Source: Rutstroemia sp. NJR-2017a BVV2 (lineage: Eukaryota; Ascomycota; Leotiomycetes; Helotiales; Rutstroemiaceae). Taken from it: a stretch of DNA of 64,000 nt. Shown piece by piece: positions 9,731 through 21,946 of this stretch. Under the pieces are notes generated by a model. The model was not told the DNA's origin. It searched no databases and worked only from the letters and a program-made list of their open reading frames with translations. The translations under genes and the position numbers were made by a program. The stretch covers positions 744,001 to 808,000 of the forward strand of contig NJPS01000033.1 of the NCBI GenBank assembly GCA_002946415.1, written 5' to 3'. Position 1 is the first letter of the stretch. Every line of letters starts with the position of its first letter.

Positions 9731-12700
9731 GTTTCCTCGTGATCGAATTCTTCAAGGTCAGACGTGAACTTCACACCCGTGACCCGACGTACTATCCAAC
9801 ATGAGTAACAGCGTTCCTCTACACCTCAGTGATGACGAAGATAACCAGCCTTCAGAGTCCCAAAGCCGGCGCAAATACTACTTGCACTAATCTTCAGCAT
9901 GTAATGATACCTACTTAGAAACCTTATCTACCGGTAGAATCGCTCATCTCGATGGTAGGTTCAATTGTAAACTGACTCTGACAATGATGTAGTTATCCAA
10001 GACGGAATCGGCATCATGACTAGTGAATGCCAATGGTGTGAAGATATACTTTTGTGGCTTAATACTACCAGCCTTATCGGAAACTCTGAGATGTCGACCT
10101 AGGACGTATCGTCTCCAAGCTAGCCTTTGGACCAGAAACTTAGAACCAAAGACTATATCTCAGTCTAGAACTTCTGGCTTTTTCTTAGTACGCTCGATAT
10201 CGCCGTCACTTGACTTCGAATCGGTGATAGGTATAGACCCCTGCCCCTCTGCTCAATGGCGAAAGTATATGCATTCTGGTTTGGGAGATGTAAATTAACG
10301 GTAGTAAATTGTGGTGGATGACTCGAGCAAAATTCCAAATGTTTGACACATCGAAATAGACTGACTCGTATGCAGGCTGGCCCCACAAATTCTGCTACAC
10401 CTCGTCGTGTCCGTGAAAATATGCATAGGTAACAACGAAGTACCCAGGTACCCCAGAAAAGTCGAGAAGGGATAAAGAAAGATACAGAGAGGCGGGGAAA
10501 TTGGGGTAAAATTGGAGGTGATCAGCATTAATTTGGACCCGAGTTGTCAAGGATCAAGACGGCTTTCTTTGCAAACGGAAAACTCGGGAGATGATCTTGT
10601 TGCAACGGCCAGATAAGAACATATGTGAGTCGGCACTTCCATAACTCGCCGGCGAAACGTAGTCAAAAACTGTAGCGATAGCTTGTGAAAAACATCTATG
10701 ACGTAGTTTTGAGACACTGCCTGGTCTGATGCATCGTTGTGGCACCATTCTGACAATTGTTGATGCATGATAATGCAATGCGCCGGCGAGGTGAGGTGAG
10801 GTGACAGATATGTGGATGGTGAGCAGAGGCAAAATTGTCGCAAAGGATTTTTCAGCATGCTGGTCGCATCTGAGCCAAAACCCCATCAAATCCCCAATTA
10901 TTTTTGTCAAGCAGCGCTTGCCGCTACGCAATTAATGCGCAAGAGGGTTGAACCGAACAATATGCTTGATGATGGATATGGATATGGATGATGGATAGAT
11001 GTTGCCGATGCTGACAAGGAGGGTTTCGATTCTCAATGCTTGATGCAACATGTAGGTGTAGTGCATGGTAGACCACAGTAACACTTACTGCAACCCACTT
11101 TTTCGCTGCACTCAATTAGAGACGGGGAGAAGGACACGTTACTTTCACATGTCGAGATGTTCATCGGGCAATAATGGGGTAGATAGCAGAAAATATGGGG
11201 GGCGAATACGAATATCTGGGGCAGGACAACGATCAGAACAACGATCATGGCGGGAAGATCCAGTTTGAGCCTTTGAGGGTGAGAAATTAAAGGGCGAGCG
11301 ACCTGGTAGAGTTACGAATGCAACTGTCAGTCACCAATGGAAAGACCCAAGACGGAAGACGGGAATCGGCGCCGACCTACCTACTTATTTGAAGACCGGC
11401 GAGTTCGAGGACCGACCTAATCGAGGGAGGAATCTTTCATCGCGATGCGGCAAGTATTGGCATCTATCTGTACCTGCCTTACCGAGCCGATCTCGAGAAC
11501 GAAAAGATCTAACATGGAAGGTAATCTAGATGAGTCGTCGAGGCCGTTTCTCGGCGAAACTCGAGAACGTTGTCAAACATCTTGTTTTGAAATCGACCCA
11601 ATGAATAGCATGCAAAAAGCACAGCGGAGGACTGGTATTTGAGTTTGAGGGACTCGTTCTGTAATTGGTCGCCTTCCGAGGTTGATTAGCGTATCGAGAA
11701 GCTGGCTGAGTCGATAGATCCACTTTGAGTTCGAGGTTATCGGTAGAATCCTCGATCCTTCCTAGCATTTTTCCTGACTGCAGTAACTTTTCGTGAATTG
11801 AAGCTTCCTGCTGCCGAAGCCGTTGCCTTCGTCAGTTTGGCTGACAGTACGATTCATGGTCGGGGAGACGGCCAACGCGGCCAATACGGTCAAGAAAACC
11901 TAATAATAATGAATTCGGCGAGAAGGATCTTGATAGGGAAAAGAGGAGAAGGTGAGGAAGGGAGGGCAGTGCCGCTGGCCGTGGAAGTACATGTTGTGCA
12001 GTTGGTTGTAGAATACCATCCATACCTGCTCACCGACTGCTCGGCTCTATCGGCGTCAGAGCCTCTATGATCGAGGCCATGGCAGTCATCGTCGATGGAA
12101 AAGAGCAGAAACACATGTGCTTTGTGCAACATGGCATGTAACATGGCATGGTGAGTGATTTCTCTACGAAGTTCGGAAGTACGAAGTATGAAGGGTATCT
12201 GCAGACTGCAGCGTACAGGACTGTATTTGGCTCCGCTCCTTCGCAGGGTCTCATACGAAGTCTCATACATAGTAAAAGTTTCCTCTCCCCTCCTCCTCCT
12301 CCACTCCCACCCCTCCCCCTGCTCGTTGGTTGTTGTTCCTGTCCTGTCGTGGCCTGCGGTTGGTGGTGTCTGCTTATTGCCCCACCACCGCATCCCACCA
12401 TTCCGAGTCCACCTAACCGCATCCACTCATTCTCCATTCCACCAGCACCCACCACCAACTGGGCAATTCAGGGTCTGCAGGGGCTGCACCGTGAGCGAAA
12501 ACCCTTTCCATGCACGACTGCGTCATAAGCCGAGTATTACCACCAAATTTCAAGGACGACAGACATCTTGCGTTCTTATCAGTCCAGATCTGACAATTCG
12601 CACACATGTTTCTCCCAGCCAAACACAGCTGGCCTAGTAATCAATACCATCATCATACAGACAGTCGAGCGCGTCTAGACTGCAGAGTCGTGCTTGGGTA

Positions 12701-13662
12701 GGATTTTAGGTACGGGTGCAAAATTTTCGTCGCAAGGGTACGTACTCTGCATACCGCGCTCCACATGCACGGGTGTACGAGATTGTATGGCTCCTAGGCC
12801 GATCTTAACGACAGAGCCGGTTCCTTTTCGCAATACTCGAGAATCAGACGGTTTACGAAAGTACCTGACTACCAAATATAGCCCTTCCTGTGAGGGGAAT
12901 GGCTGGTGGGGTTATCTCCTGCCTCGCTAGATTCGCCGGGAAGGGGCATTGTTGATGGATATTGATATCGACCATGTCATCCCAAACGATCCCTGGAAGA
13001 CGTGAATATGCATGGGAATATCGACAGCGAGGAACACGCCGTCACTGAGCATGCACAGAAAACTTGAGAATTGAAACGGGCTTAGTCAGTAGTCATCATA
13101 GTACAGAGGACTGGGACGACTAGACTACCAGGCTACTAAGACTAGTAATGAGACGGACATCTTCCTTAAAGGACAAGGGAAATTGAAATATAATCTCAAT
13201 TCCATCCCCTATCCCATCCGGTTCCTCGATCTCGATTCCACACTTCTACACTCTCGAACCATCTCCAGCTTTTTCTCATATGACACGTCTGGGGTCCCCC
13301 TAACTGATCTTCCTTCCCAACCGTTTTGCGCCGTATCTCCTCGAGTCCTCGCACACCACAAGCAAATTGGTTGACGCAACCCGTACCAGATAAACAAAAG
13401 CCTTTAAGCGCATTATACTTTCTCGTAAAGTAGTTCCTTAACCTCGTCTCACTTTATTCACTCAGGCCACACGTTTCAGACCCAACCCAGCACTGCGCAG
13501 CCTTTGGGCCTCCCCACTTATTTCCGCTTCTCTCCCCGCAGTCGAAGCAAACGCGCGCAACACCACGGGCGAAGCAGACTTTCCAACCAATATTGCAATC
13601 TTATCTTCCAACCGCAGTTTAGACATCTCTATATAAGTTCTACAGCCGCACCACCCTTCAAA
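9731..13662. other. long gene-free interval, about 3.9 kb
   Basis: No gene supported on either strand. A 29-codon ATG frame at 9801-9890 (MSNSVPLHLSDDEDNQPSES...) has a protein-like acidic/Ser composition and may be another relic or a first exon, but I cannot extend it. GATGGATATGGATATGG repeats lie near 10970. The right end (13200-13662) is pyrimidine-rich and probably the promoter and leader of the HAD gene. No tRNA-like T-loop was found. Confidence 0.5.
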
Positions 13663-15211
13663 ATGGCGCCTACACACAGACTCAAACCACCAGTCGCCAG
13701 ACCAGGAATTCGCAGACTTTCCTCAATGACTACCAACGAAAGAGAAGTTACCTCTGGCGGCCCCGTCGTCGTCGTTCCAGAACGATTGATGATGGGCCCC
13801 AGATCTCTTTCGTATACGGGTGGCTTTGCCGCTTCGATAGAAACGGCGAGAAAGGAACTCGATTCTATGAATCTCGAAGAGGAACCCTCTTCGAGTAGCT
13901 CGCCGGAAACTCCTGGGTCTCCACTTACCCCTGCCGAAGTTCCTACGGCGGATTCTTTTGCTTTTGCTTTCGATATTGATGGTGTTCTTATTCGTGGTGG
14001 TCGGCCGATTCCGGAAGCCATTGAGGCTATGAAGGTTTTGAATGGAGAGAATGAATGGGGCATCAGAGTGTATGTTGCCGTCAAAAGCTGAAACCGAGAA
14101 AACGTTTACTGACAACTGTCTCAGTCCATATATCTTCCTCACTAATGGTGGAGGTAAAACTGAAGCAGAACGTTGTATCGACCTTTCACGACAACTCGAC
14201 ATTGAAGTATCACCATCTCAATTCATCTGTGGTATGTCCTCCCTGGCCTAACCTTGGCCTTGACCTTCCTGCCGAAGTCTTATACCAAATACTAACCCCC
14301 TCACAGGACACACACCTATGCGAGAAATGGTTGAAAAGTACAACACCGTCCTCGTCATTGGCGGCGAAGGTGAAAAGTGCAGACACGTTGCTGAGGGTTA
14401 CGGATTCCGCGACGTAATCACCCCTGGCGATATCATCAAAGACAACGAAGCCACGACACCCTTCCGCAAACTCACAGCCGAAGAGCGAGCCAACTCCCGC
14501 AGCGGCCGCAACTACAGCACAACCAAAATCGAAGCCATCTTCGTCTTCGCTGACAGCCGCGACTGGGCCAGCGACGTACAAATCATGCTCGACCTCGCTA
14601 TGTCCAAAGACGGCTACATCGGCACCCTCTCGGAGACCTTCGACCAAGGCCCCCCTATCTACTTCTCCCACAACGACATCGTCTGGTCCGCGGCCCACGA
14701 CAACGTTCGTCTCGGCATGGGCGCGCTGCGCAAAATGACCGAAATGCTCTTCAAAGACCTCACCAAAGGCAAAGAACTCGAAACCATCGCCTTCGGCAAA
14801 CCGCAAATCGGCACCTTCGAATTCGCCACCCGCCTCCTGCAACAATGGCGCAAAGAAGAACATCGCTGCAACCGTCCCCCGGAGACCGTGTACTTTGTCG
14901 GCGACACGCCGGAGTCGGATATCCGCGGCACGAACCAGTTTAATGAGAAATCAAAGAACGAATGGTACTCGATTCTCGTCGAGACAGGCGTCTATCAGCC
15001 GGGTACCGAACCCGCATACAAACCTAGGGCGACCGTCAAGACGGTGCTGGATGCGGTTAATCATGGTATGCAGAGGGAGTTTGGCAAGAAGGGGAAGACT
15101 GCGCCGTTGCATGCTTTGAGCTTTAAACATTTGAATCTGAATGGTGAGCAGGGGAAGACCCTCGATCTCCCGCCGCAGGTCATTACTGAGGTGGCGACGC
15201 CGCCGGAGTAG
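13663..15211 (+). CDS. mitochondrial HAD-superfamily hydrolase, CECR5/HDHD5-like (subfamily IIA)
   Basis: 472-aa protein related to yeast YKR070W and human HDHD5/CECR5, mitochondrial haloacid-dehalogenase-fold phosphatases of unsettled substrate. Exons are 13663-14069, 14125-14231 and 14307-15211 (introns of 55 and 75 bp). The start codon is the first in-frame ATG; its N-terminus (MAPTHRLKPPVARPGIRRLS) is Arg-rich with no acids, as for a matrix-targeting presequence. HAD motif I is DIDGVLIRGG (Asp104, Asp106), motif II is LTNGGG (140s), the motif III lysine is probably Lys336 (FGKPQ), and motif IV is GDTPESD (370-376). The Ser/Pro-rich insert at 74-96 is probably a linker. All catalytic motifs are intact. 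Function in the organelle is not known. Confidence 0.92.
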
Positions 15212-16493
15212 TGGGATTAGATGTTGGTGCTGCGCGTTTGTTCTTGTATTGCGTACGAGGTTGCACGCGGTGTTGTTGGCGATGGATGCCGTGAAGTGGT
15301 AGTTTGATGGCTACTGCTGCCGGCCCGGCACTTCTCTCTCGTCTTCTTGTTCCTGGATTCTACAAACCGAGTTTGCTGGATGAATAAGAGATGAGAGAAG
15401 AAGTTCTCAGTCACTCATGATACGCTATCACACTTGTGTAACTTGCAATCAAGCGAGGGATGTTAGATTGTCCGGTCATGTTTCAGTTCATATGCATGCT
15501 CGTGTCATAGATTGAACTGAGCATAGCTGTGGTCACACAGACTTGCCTTTCTCTCTTCATCTTTTCTTATCATCACTTTCCCTTTAGAAAAAAAGTTTCT
15601 CTCCGATGGAAGAGAGCGGATATGGGGTTTGAGTTCGGTTTCGGTTTCGGGTGCGATTTCTCTTTTCTCTTTCTCTTTTCTGGGCTGGAAATGGTATGGA
15701 TGGATGGGTGGGCTATTTATGGTATTTTTTTGTTTCTGGGGCTTGAAAAGCGGGGGAATGGGGGAGGGGAAAGGGGGAAGGATGAACATGGTTCATTTAT
15801 CCATAGTAGGTGAGATGGAAGAATAGATTAGAATACAATAGAGAGTTTGGATAAATGGAAATGATGGAGAGGGGTGGTGGTTACATTATATTGTGTGATA
15901 CACGGGGTTGGGGTTGGGATGGGGTGATAGAAGAATAGATGAATAGATGAATGAAAAGAAAGGGACTTTGGCTCTGACTTTGAGTAGGATGCTGAGAATG
16001 GAATTTTGAAGATACATTGTGACTATTTCCTAAAGTTCGTTCGTTGCTTTATTGAGAAATAGCAGTGATGCTACAATCCAATCCAAACAACATCGTATAC
16101 ACAGTCCAAGTAGATAGGATAGGAAGCACCTACTCACTTCCCTCCTCACAGCTCAAGCTATCTTCTAAGCTTATCTCTTTTCATATATATCTTCCCTTAG
16201 AAAATCAAAAAACATACAAACAATCTCTGCACTCCCACCTTCCTTTCTACACACAAGCAGCAAGCATATCCCACTTCTATACTCGTAGAAAGACAACAAA
16301 ATAAATATCAATATATGTACGATAGAGTATACTGTAATGTAAGTTTATATATGCTATGTACAATAAATAAGGAAATAAATACTCGTAGTCTTCGAGCTAT
16401 TTGTCCTGTAACCTTTATCCTCTGTCTTCCGTCCACATTCTCTTTCTTATTCTTATCTTACACCACCGCTCACTACATCCAGTTCAGTTCAGA
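15212..16493. other. convergent gene-free interval, about 1.3 kb
   Basis: Lies between the 3' ends of the HAD hydrolase and the Ser-rich unknown. It is T- or A-rich with purine runs (15750-15960) and ATGAATAGATGAATAGATG-type repeats near 15930. It should contain two 3' untranslated regions; nothing else supported. Confidence 0.5.
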
Positions 16494-17956
16494 TTAGTTC
16501 AGTTCAGAAACTGCCCTCTCTTCCTCCTTCTTCCTTTCTAGTTTTATAAGTTGCGATCTCTCACGGCCCTTTTCTCCGAAAAGGGAAATGAAGATACTGT
16601 TCCTCTTTCCTCTTCCTTCTCCGTTTTTCCTTCCCCTCCTCTTCCTCTCCCCCTCCTTTTCCATCTCCTCCCCAGTGACTGGCTGCTCGTATTCCAGAAT
16701 CGGCATCAGCGCCCCCCCAGTCCCACCCACAACCCCCGATCTCAACGCATTCTCCTTATACCCCTCTGCCGAATACGGCGGGAAATCATAACTCTGCGCT
16801 TGCGTCTGAGCCTGTTTCCTTGCCTCCTGCGCAATCTTCCACGCCCGTGGATTCGCGCCCGTGTTTTTCCTAATCGTAGAATTGGCCATCTTACTTACTG
16901 CCGTGCTGCCAGCAGTAACCTGCGCATTCGCATTCCTATCCACCAACCCCAGCGCCCCCCTCTGCCTCTGATTCCTCACACTCTCCACCCCATTAAACAC
17001 GCCATTTTCCTGGCCGAGGAAATCCAACGACAGCGAGACGCCTTCGTCTTCTTCGTCTTCGGAGTGGGAGTTGGAGTTGGAGCCGCGTAATTTGGCCACC
17101 ATCCGTGGATCAAGCTCGTCTTCGCGGATGTCGTACATTTCCATCATGCGCAGGATCAATTTCGGGGGGAGCGTGTCCGCTTTGCGGTTCATGCGGCTGA
17201 TGAGCCAGAGCTTGATGGCGGGGGAGGAGGGCGGGTGCGAGGCGCGGGGGGTGTGAGTGTGGAGGGAGGGGGGCATGAGGAACGTGGAGTTGTAGGTTGA
17301 GGTGCTGGAGGAGGTGCTGGTGCTGGAGAAGGAGTGGATGGAGGGGGTGTACGAGGAGAGGGTCACGGTGTCGGTGTCGAGGGTGGGGGTGGGGGGTGTG
17401 ATGATGATTTTGATAGGGGGGTGTGGGTTTGTAGAGTCTTTTTTAGAGGTGCTGATATCGATTGCGGAGTCGCTGGATGAGTAGCCGTTTGTGGAGTCGT
17501 CTTGCGTGGCTTTTGCTACGGAGATCATAGAGGATATTGTGGATAGTGTCTCTGAGGAAGAAGTAGGACTTGTATTGGTGATTTCGACCACGTTTTCGAC
17601 GATGAGCTCCTTCTGGTCGTCGGCTATGGCCTGTGGAGAGATATGCACCTCCGAACCGGGATGCACGTCATGATGAGACTGAATGATTCCATTGAGCTGT
17701 GCCTCTTTCGCAGCACGAGTTCGGCCCTTCTTGTCGTCCTTCGTCCTAGATAGAAATCATGTGAGCTAGGAGACTTTTTCAAGAATGAATTAATTGAAAG
17801 GGTTCGAACGTACCATCTGTGCGAAACAACCGATGCCCAGTTTCGATACTTCATCACATCCAGCCTCGAATCAATACTCTTCTCCGTTCGGATGGTATTC
17901 GTCGATTGACAGATAGAAGGTCGAAAACACAGTTCGCCCGTGGCGATATTGTTCAT
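16494..17956 (-). CDS. Ser/Thr-rich protein of unknown function
   Basis: 464-aa protein, family not recognised. Exons are 17814-17956 and 16494-17745, with a 68-bp intron (GTACGT...TAG) that splices ...VVSHRW to TKDDKKGRTRAAKEAQLNG in frame. ATG 17956 is the first ATG of the upstream frame. The protein is mostly low-complexity: Ser/Thr-rich stretches around residues 105-220 alternate with acidic parts. One ordered-looking, probably conserved block is AIKLWLISRMNRKADTLPPK followed by LILRMMEMYDIREDELDPRM; a second is STIRKNTGANPRAWKIAQEA. The C-terminus is strongly basic and Glu-rich (ERKRRGRKNGEGRGKR), fitting a nuclear or nucleic-acid-associated protein, but that is inference. No transmembrane segment or signal peptide. 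Confidence 0.75.
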
Positions 17957-18383
17957 GAATACACCATTCTCTACCCCTGACCAGATTAGAAAGATGGGAA
18001 GTCCGGCCAAATATCCAGGTGGCGCGGACTGTATTTATGAACTGCGAGGCTCTTTTCCAGATAATTATCTTGGTTACACTGTGTATCCGGTCCGATGCAA
18101 ACCAAGATTGCCTGGCGATGCAATCTGGGTATTATCTTCTAATCGTCCTGCAGGATGAGTGGGCCAGACACGCTCGGGCTTGGCGGACCAATGCGGTGAT
18201 TCGTTGGTGCGTTCCCTGCAGAGCTGAGCACTGCGTAGACTTCTGTTCCCGGGTTTTGGGAAGTCGGGATCGACACGTATTGCAGGCGGCGTGTTTCGAG
18301 AAGAAGCAAGAGAAGCGGGAAGTGTAAGAAAGTACCAGTAAGAAACCTTGTCGACAGTTTCTGATAAACAGGTCTTTTGGTTC
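17957..18383. other. intergenic spacer
   Basis: Upstream of the Ser-rich gene and downstream of the next minus-strand gene. It should hold the promoter of the former. No motif I can name. Confidence 0.4.
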
Positions 18384-19270
18384 TTATACTTGCAACGGCA
18401 CGACTGGTAGTGGAATTACGGTGACTTCTTCCGACGCTTTTGGTGTAAGGTGGTATTGGAGTGGGGTGGCTGAGATCTCTGCATGGTTAGGTATCGTCAA
18501 TAATGCAGATGTCCGGTCGGCTGCAGAAGCTGAAAGCGTGGGGGATGGAGGCAGATTAGGCATTTTGGCCATGCCGCTATTTATTGAATCAGTACATGTA
18601 ACTATTTGGGGGTGCAGCATTCCGGTTCTGGCCTCAACGTACTTCGATAAATCGCCCAATTCAGATAGAACGATGTTGCATTTACCGTTATGGTGATTTT
18701 GGTGATAGGACAGCTCATCCAGTTTGCTGTAGATTGCGTTAACACTACTGTACGCTCGTAAGTCGAGCCGATATTGGGTGGTGCCACATACGCTGATAAC
18801 ATGGCAAGCTGTATCTGGAAGATTCTGGTGCTCTCGGCTTTCCTTTCATCAATGTCTCGTTGAATGCGCGCCCTCGAGGCCATCCAAGCCGCCGACGTTT
18901 TCATTCTCGAGACCCTATCGTGTCTATTTTCGCCAATGTCAATTAATTCAGCACTCCTTCTCAATTCGCGGTCCATGGTTCTCATTCTTCCCAGCGACTG
19001 TACATAGAGTCCTTGGAAATACTTGAAGTCGCCGCTCCCGTATGCCCGGTCTGGCTGGCGTATCTTCGATGCATAATAGGCATTATTCAGCATGTCGGTC
19101 TCGGTTTCAAGATGGTATATCTTGTCCAACGCACTCGAGATCTCAGCTGGAGCGTCTATGGCATCGCGCAGACCAATGAGGGCATGGGCGTAGAATCCCG
19201 CGACGACAGCCGCTACGAAAGTAAGCAAGCCTGTAATGCTGGCCGCGATCGAGAGCGGACTATCCGACAT
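18384..19270 (-). CDS. single-pass membrane protein of unknown function
   Basis: 280-aa protein, family not recognised. Exons are 18792-19270 and 18384-18747, separated by a 44-bp intron (GTATGT...CAG), which is short even for fungi; without it the frame ends soon after in an unrelated tail. The N-terminus (MSDSPLSIAASITGLLTFVA then AVVAGFYAHALI) has one hydrophobic segment at residues 7-32 and resembles the start of many uncharacterised ascomycete membrane proteins. The middle (about 45-165) is charged and helical, with RDIDERKAESTRIFQIQLAM, and could form a coiled coil. The C-terminal 100 residues are Ser/Pro-rich and probably disordered. A longer frame exists upstream of the chosen ATG, but its extra residues look like translated intergenic DNA. 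Confidence 0.65.
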
Positions 19271-19725
19271 GGCTGCAGAAGAAATATCGGAATGGTGTCG
19301 TAGAACTAACTGTGGGCCAACTCTATTCTGGAACTCGATGTCTGGATCAATACTAGGCAGCAGATGCAGTTCAGCAGATATAAGTATGCAGATTGCAAGG
19401 ATAACCAGCCAGTGGACACAGCCACAGCCACCTGGGAGGACAATTACGTGTGAAAATCCAATAAATGCAGGAACATCCATCTCGCAATGCTACTTCGATT
19501 CCCAAACAGTAGATGATTATCTGTGCGACTTGAATGCGCCCACCACCCCGAATTGTTCAACGAGTATCGTACAGATACGACCGAGTAAGCAAGATCATTG
19601 TGCAGGAAAGACGGGTTGCAAAAATTGCGAGATGCTTACAACACTTGTAGTCTTACAAGATCATAAAACAGCCCAACGTTTTTTTCATTGAGCGGGATAG
19701 AAACCGTCTCTGAATATAATTCGCA

Positions 19726-20731
19726 CTACCTCGGCAGTCCGCCCACATTTTCCGACGGTCCTCTTCCTATTCGACACCAAACAAGCATCAGTATGAGCAC
19801 CATCCGACGATAATACGCCACAGCCGTATAATAGCTCAACTCATGACGGGAAGATGTCGTGATATAACCAATAACATTATGTTTCATGGTGGCGAGCCGC
19901 CCAATAGCCAAGAAAAACCGTTCGCTAGCCGCCTTCGACCGAAGAGTTCGCCTAGAGGTCTGTGAGGACTGTCAATATACAAATACGTCTGTAAAATCCG
20001 AACTGCGACCCAAGACAAGCTTCTCTGCTTGGATCCACAACACTGATTTGGCCGAGAGTTCCTTGCGTTGTATTGGAGCCGTACAGGTTCTCCTTATTCT
20101 GTTAGTTTAGTTGTATCCTGGCCTGTCAGAGACGGCGAGAAAGTTTCTTCGATGAGACTACCTAGGTCAAAAGGGATGAAAGAAACAGCAAAACGGTGTT
20201 ACTCTCTCACGACTCAAGTGATCGTGATAAGACTCAAGCGATCGCGACAACTTCTCTGTCGATAACAACTATCATCCCGTGAATAATCTAGTCATATCTT
20301 TTTTTGGTTCTCATTTCTATTCATCCCATCAATAGCTCATACAATTAAGCCGCAGTTACATCCATCTTCAATCAAATTACAGCAGTTCGCACGTTTTTCA
20401 ATGAAAGCCAAAAAAGAGCTAATAGACGACCAAGGAATAAAGTCCGGCCGCCGTCGCATCCTAGACTGACCATTAAAATGGCCCACAGAGATGTAACCGA
20501 AGAGATATCGTCCGTCATCTTCGCTTGCAAATTCGAATTCTGTGGCGCCAGTGAGCCACGCTTCAAGAACACGTCACAGATTCCCAATAGTTCCCCCAAG
20601 ACAAGATTCACGGACCAATAAATCGATCGTCTGAGCCCGAGGTTGGGATAGCAACTGGGTTGTCTGGTTTTCGCGTGGAACGTGTTGTTTACGGCGAGCT
20701 CTTCATTCATGGAGCACGTATCTGGTGCCAT
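19726..20731 (-). pseudogene. decayed gene for a membrane protein
   Basis: Two protein-like minus-strand blocks face the same way. Block one (20731-20372, 119 codons, ATG start) reads MAPDTCSMNEELAVNNTF and later a hydrophobic part (SLWAILMVSLGCDGG, RTLFLGRLLALFWLSL) before a TGA. Block two (19960-19726) contains AASERFFLAIGRLATMKHN and VIGYITTSSRHELSYYTAV. About 400 bp of stop-rich sequence separates them, including a 20-bp tandem repeat, and I find no intron pair that joins them. A degenerate copy is the simplest reading; a poorly spliced live gene is possible. Family not recognised. Confidence 0.4.
20211..20250. repeat. 20-bp tandem duplication
   Basis: GACTCAAGTGATCGTGATAA at 20211-20230 is followed directly by a second copy at 20231-20250. 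The three mismatches are all T versus C. Confidence 0.7.
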
Positions 20732-21946
20732 TACCGCGCGCGTAGTGAAGGTCTAGATACAATAAAGTGTCAGGCTAAGGTATTTAGTGACATTAATGGC
20801 CCGAATACCATAACTGGCTTCCATGTAATGACATATATGACCTGGGTCAAGAAGCACCACGTGTTGACTAGATTATTGCTCCTTGGGGGATCAGTAAGGA
20901 ATGCGTATGGCTTGTGTCTGTAAAGTAGACCTTGGTTGCGAGATGCAAGAGCGTGTGGAGGATGCTGTCTCACCAAAGCTGTCTGCTTCTAGCACTTGTC
21001 TTGGTCTCGTCAAAAGTTTGGGCAAGCCTAAGTATGCTTGTGGGAGAGAATATGGAAGCCATATACAACACCAGACTCCAGAAATCACTTGCGGAAATGG
21101 GTTTGGAAGACAGAAACCCAGCAGCGCTGAAGTCGTTGATAGATAATGTAGCGCCATGAGACAGTTCCGCAGTTTGGACAGCCATAGAACTCGACTTTGA
21201 TAAATGATGCAACCGGAGTCCGTAACTCATGGGTCAGTTCTCACTGATTCGACACATGACCACACAGCCCTGTTTCCGGTGTTGGGCACCCTATTCCACC
21301 CAGGGATTTTCGAGTTCCAAGAATGATATTCTAACCCAGCCAGATTTCGCTGTATAATATCTGGGAATTTATGGAATAGTCTGCAGCCACCGACTCTCGA
21401 TATTTATACCCTCATTTTATTCAGGTAGTATACTTATTAGGAACAGAGTCAACAGACTAAAATCAGCCATCTTTATCCAGCAAATCCAGGATATTCCATA
21501 CCTTTTCAAGGTGATATTCCTATTCGTAGTTGTGCCTGTCGGCTGGCTAGATACCTTATAGCTATGCTGTAGTTAGAGGTCAACTTTGTTTCCCTTTCTC
21601 AACCAGTGGAGGAGGTGGACTCTTAATCGGGGCAATGCCCAAAACGCTTTAAGCATGAAATGATTTCTAGTTAGTCAGTGTGTATATACTTCGTCTCTTA
21701 GCTTAGCACGTCTCTATAACCTTGGGGAGGTGACAGGACGACAGGGTAATCTGCTGTCCGCCAGATGGAAATAAGAGATTTCTTTCTCTCTCTTCCTATT
21801 GATAGTCCTAGAGGAGCTTATAGGTAGCGATCCGGGACGGATATCCATCAAAATCCCTGGTACTGTAATATGCCCAGCCTACATCTCTCAAATGTTTGAA
21901 ACATGCAGAAATGGTCCCCGTTGCAAACATGATGTTTCCCAAAATA
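20732..21946. other. gene-free interval, about 1.2 kb
   Basis: Short open frames of up to 88 codons occur on both strands around 20890-21160 but do not resemble a known protein. The rest is AT-leaning and unremarkable. It includes the 3' flank of the C2H2 gene. Confidence 0.4.

Noticed and set aside
17793..17815. GGTTCGAAC as a tRNA T-loop
   Set aside because: It lies inside the intron of the Ser-rich gene and has no acceptor stem or anticodon arm around it.
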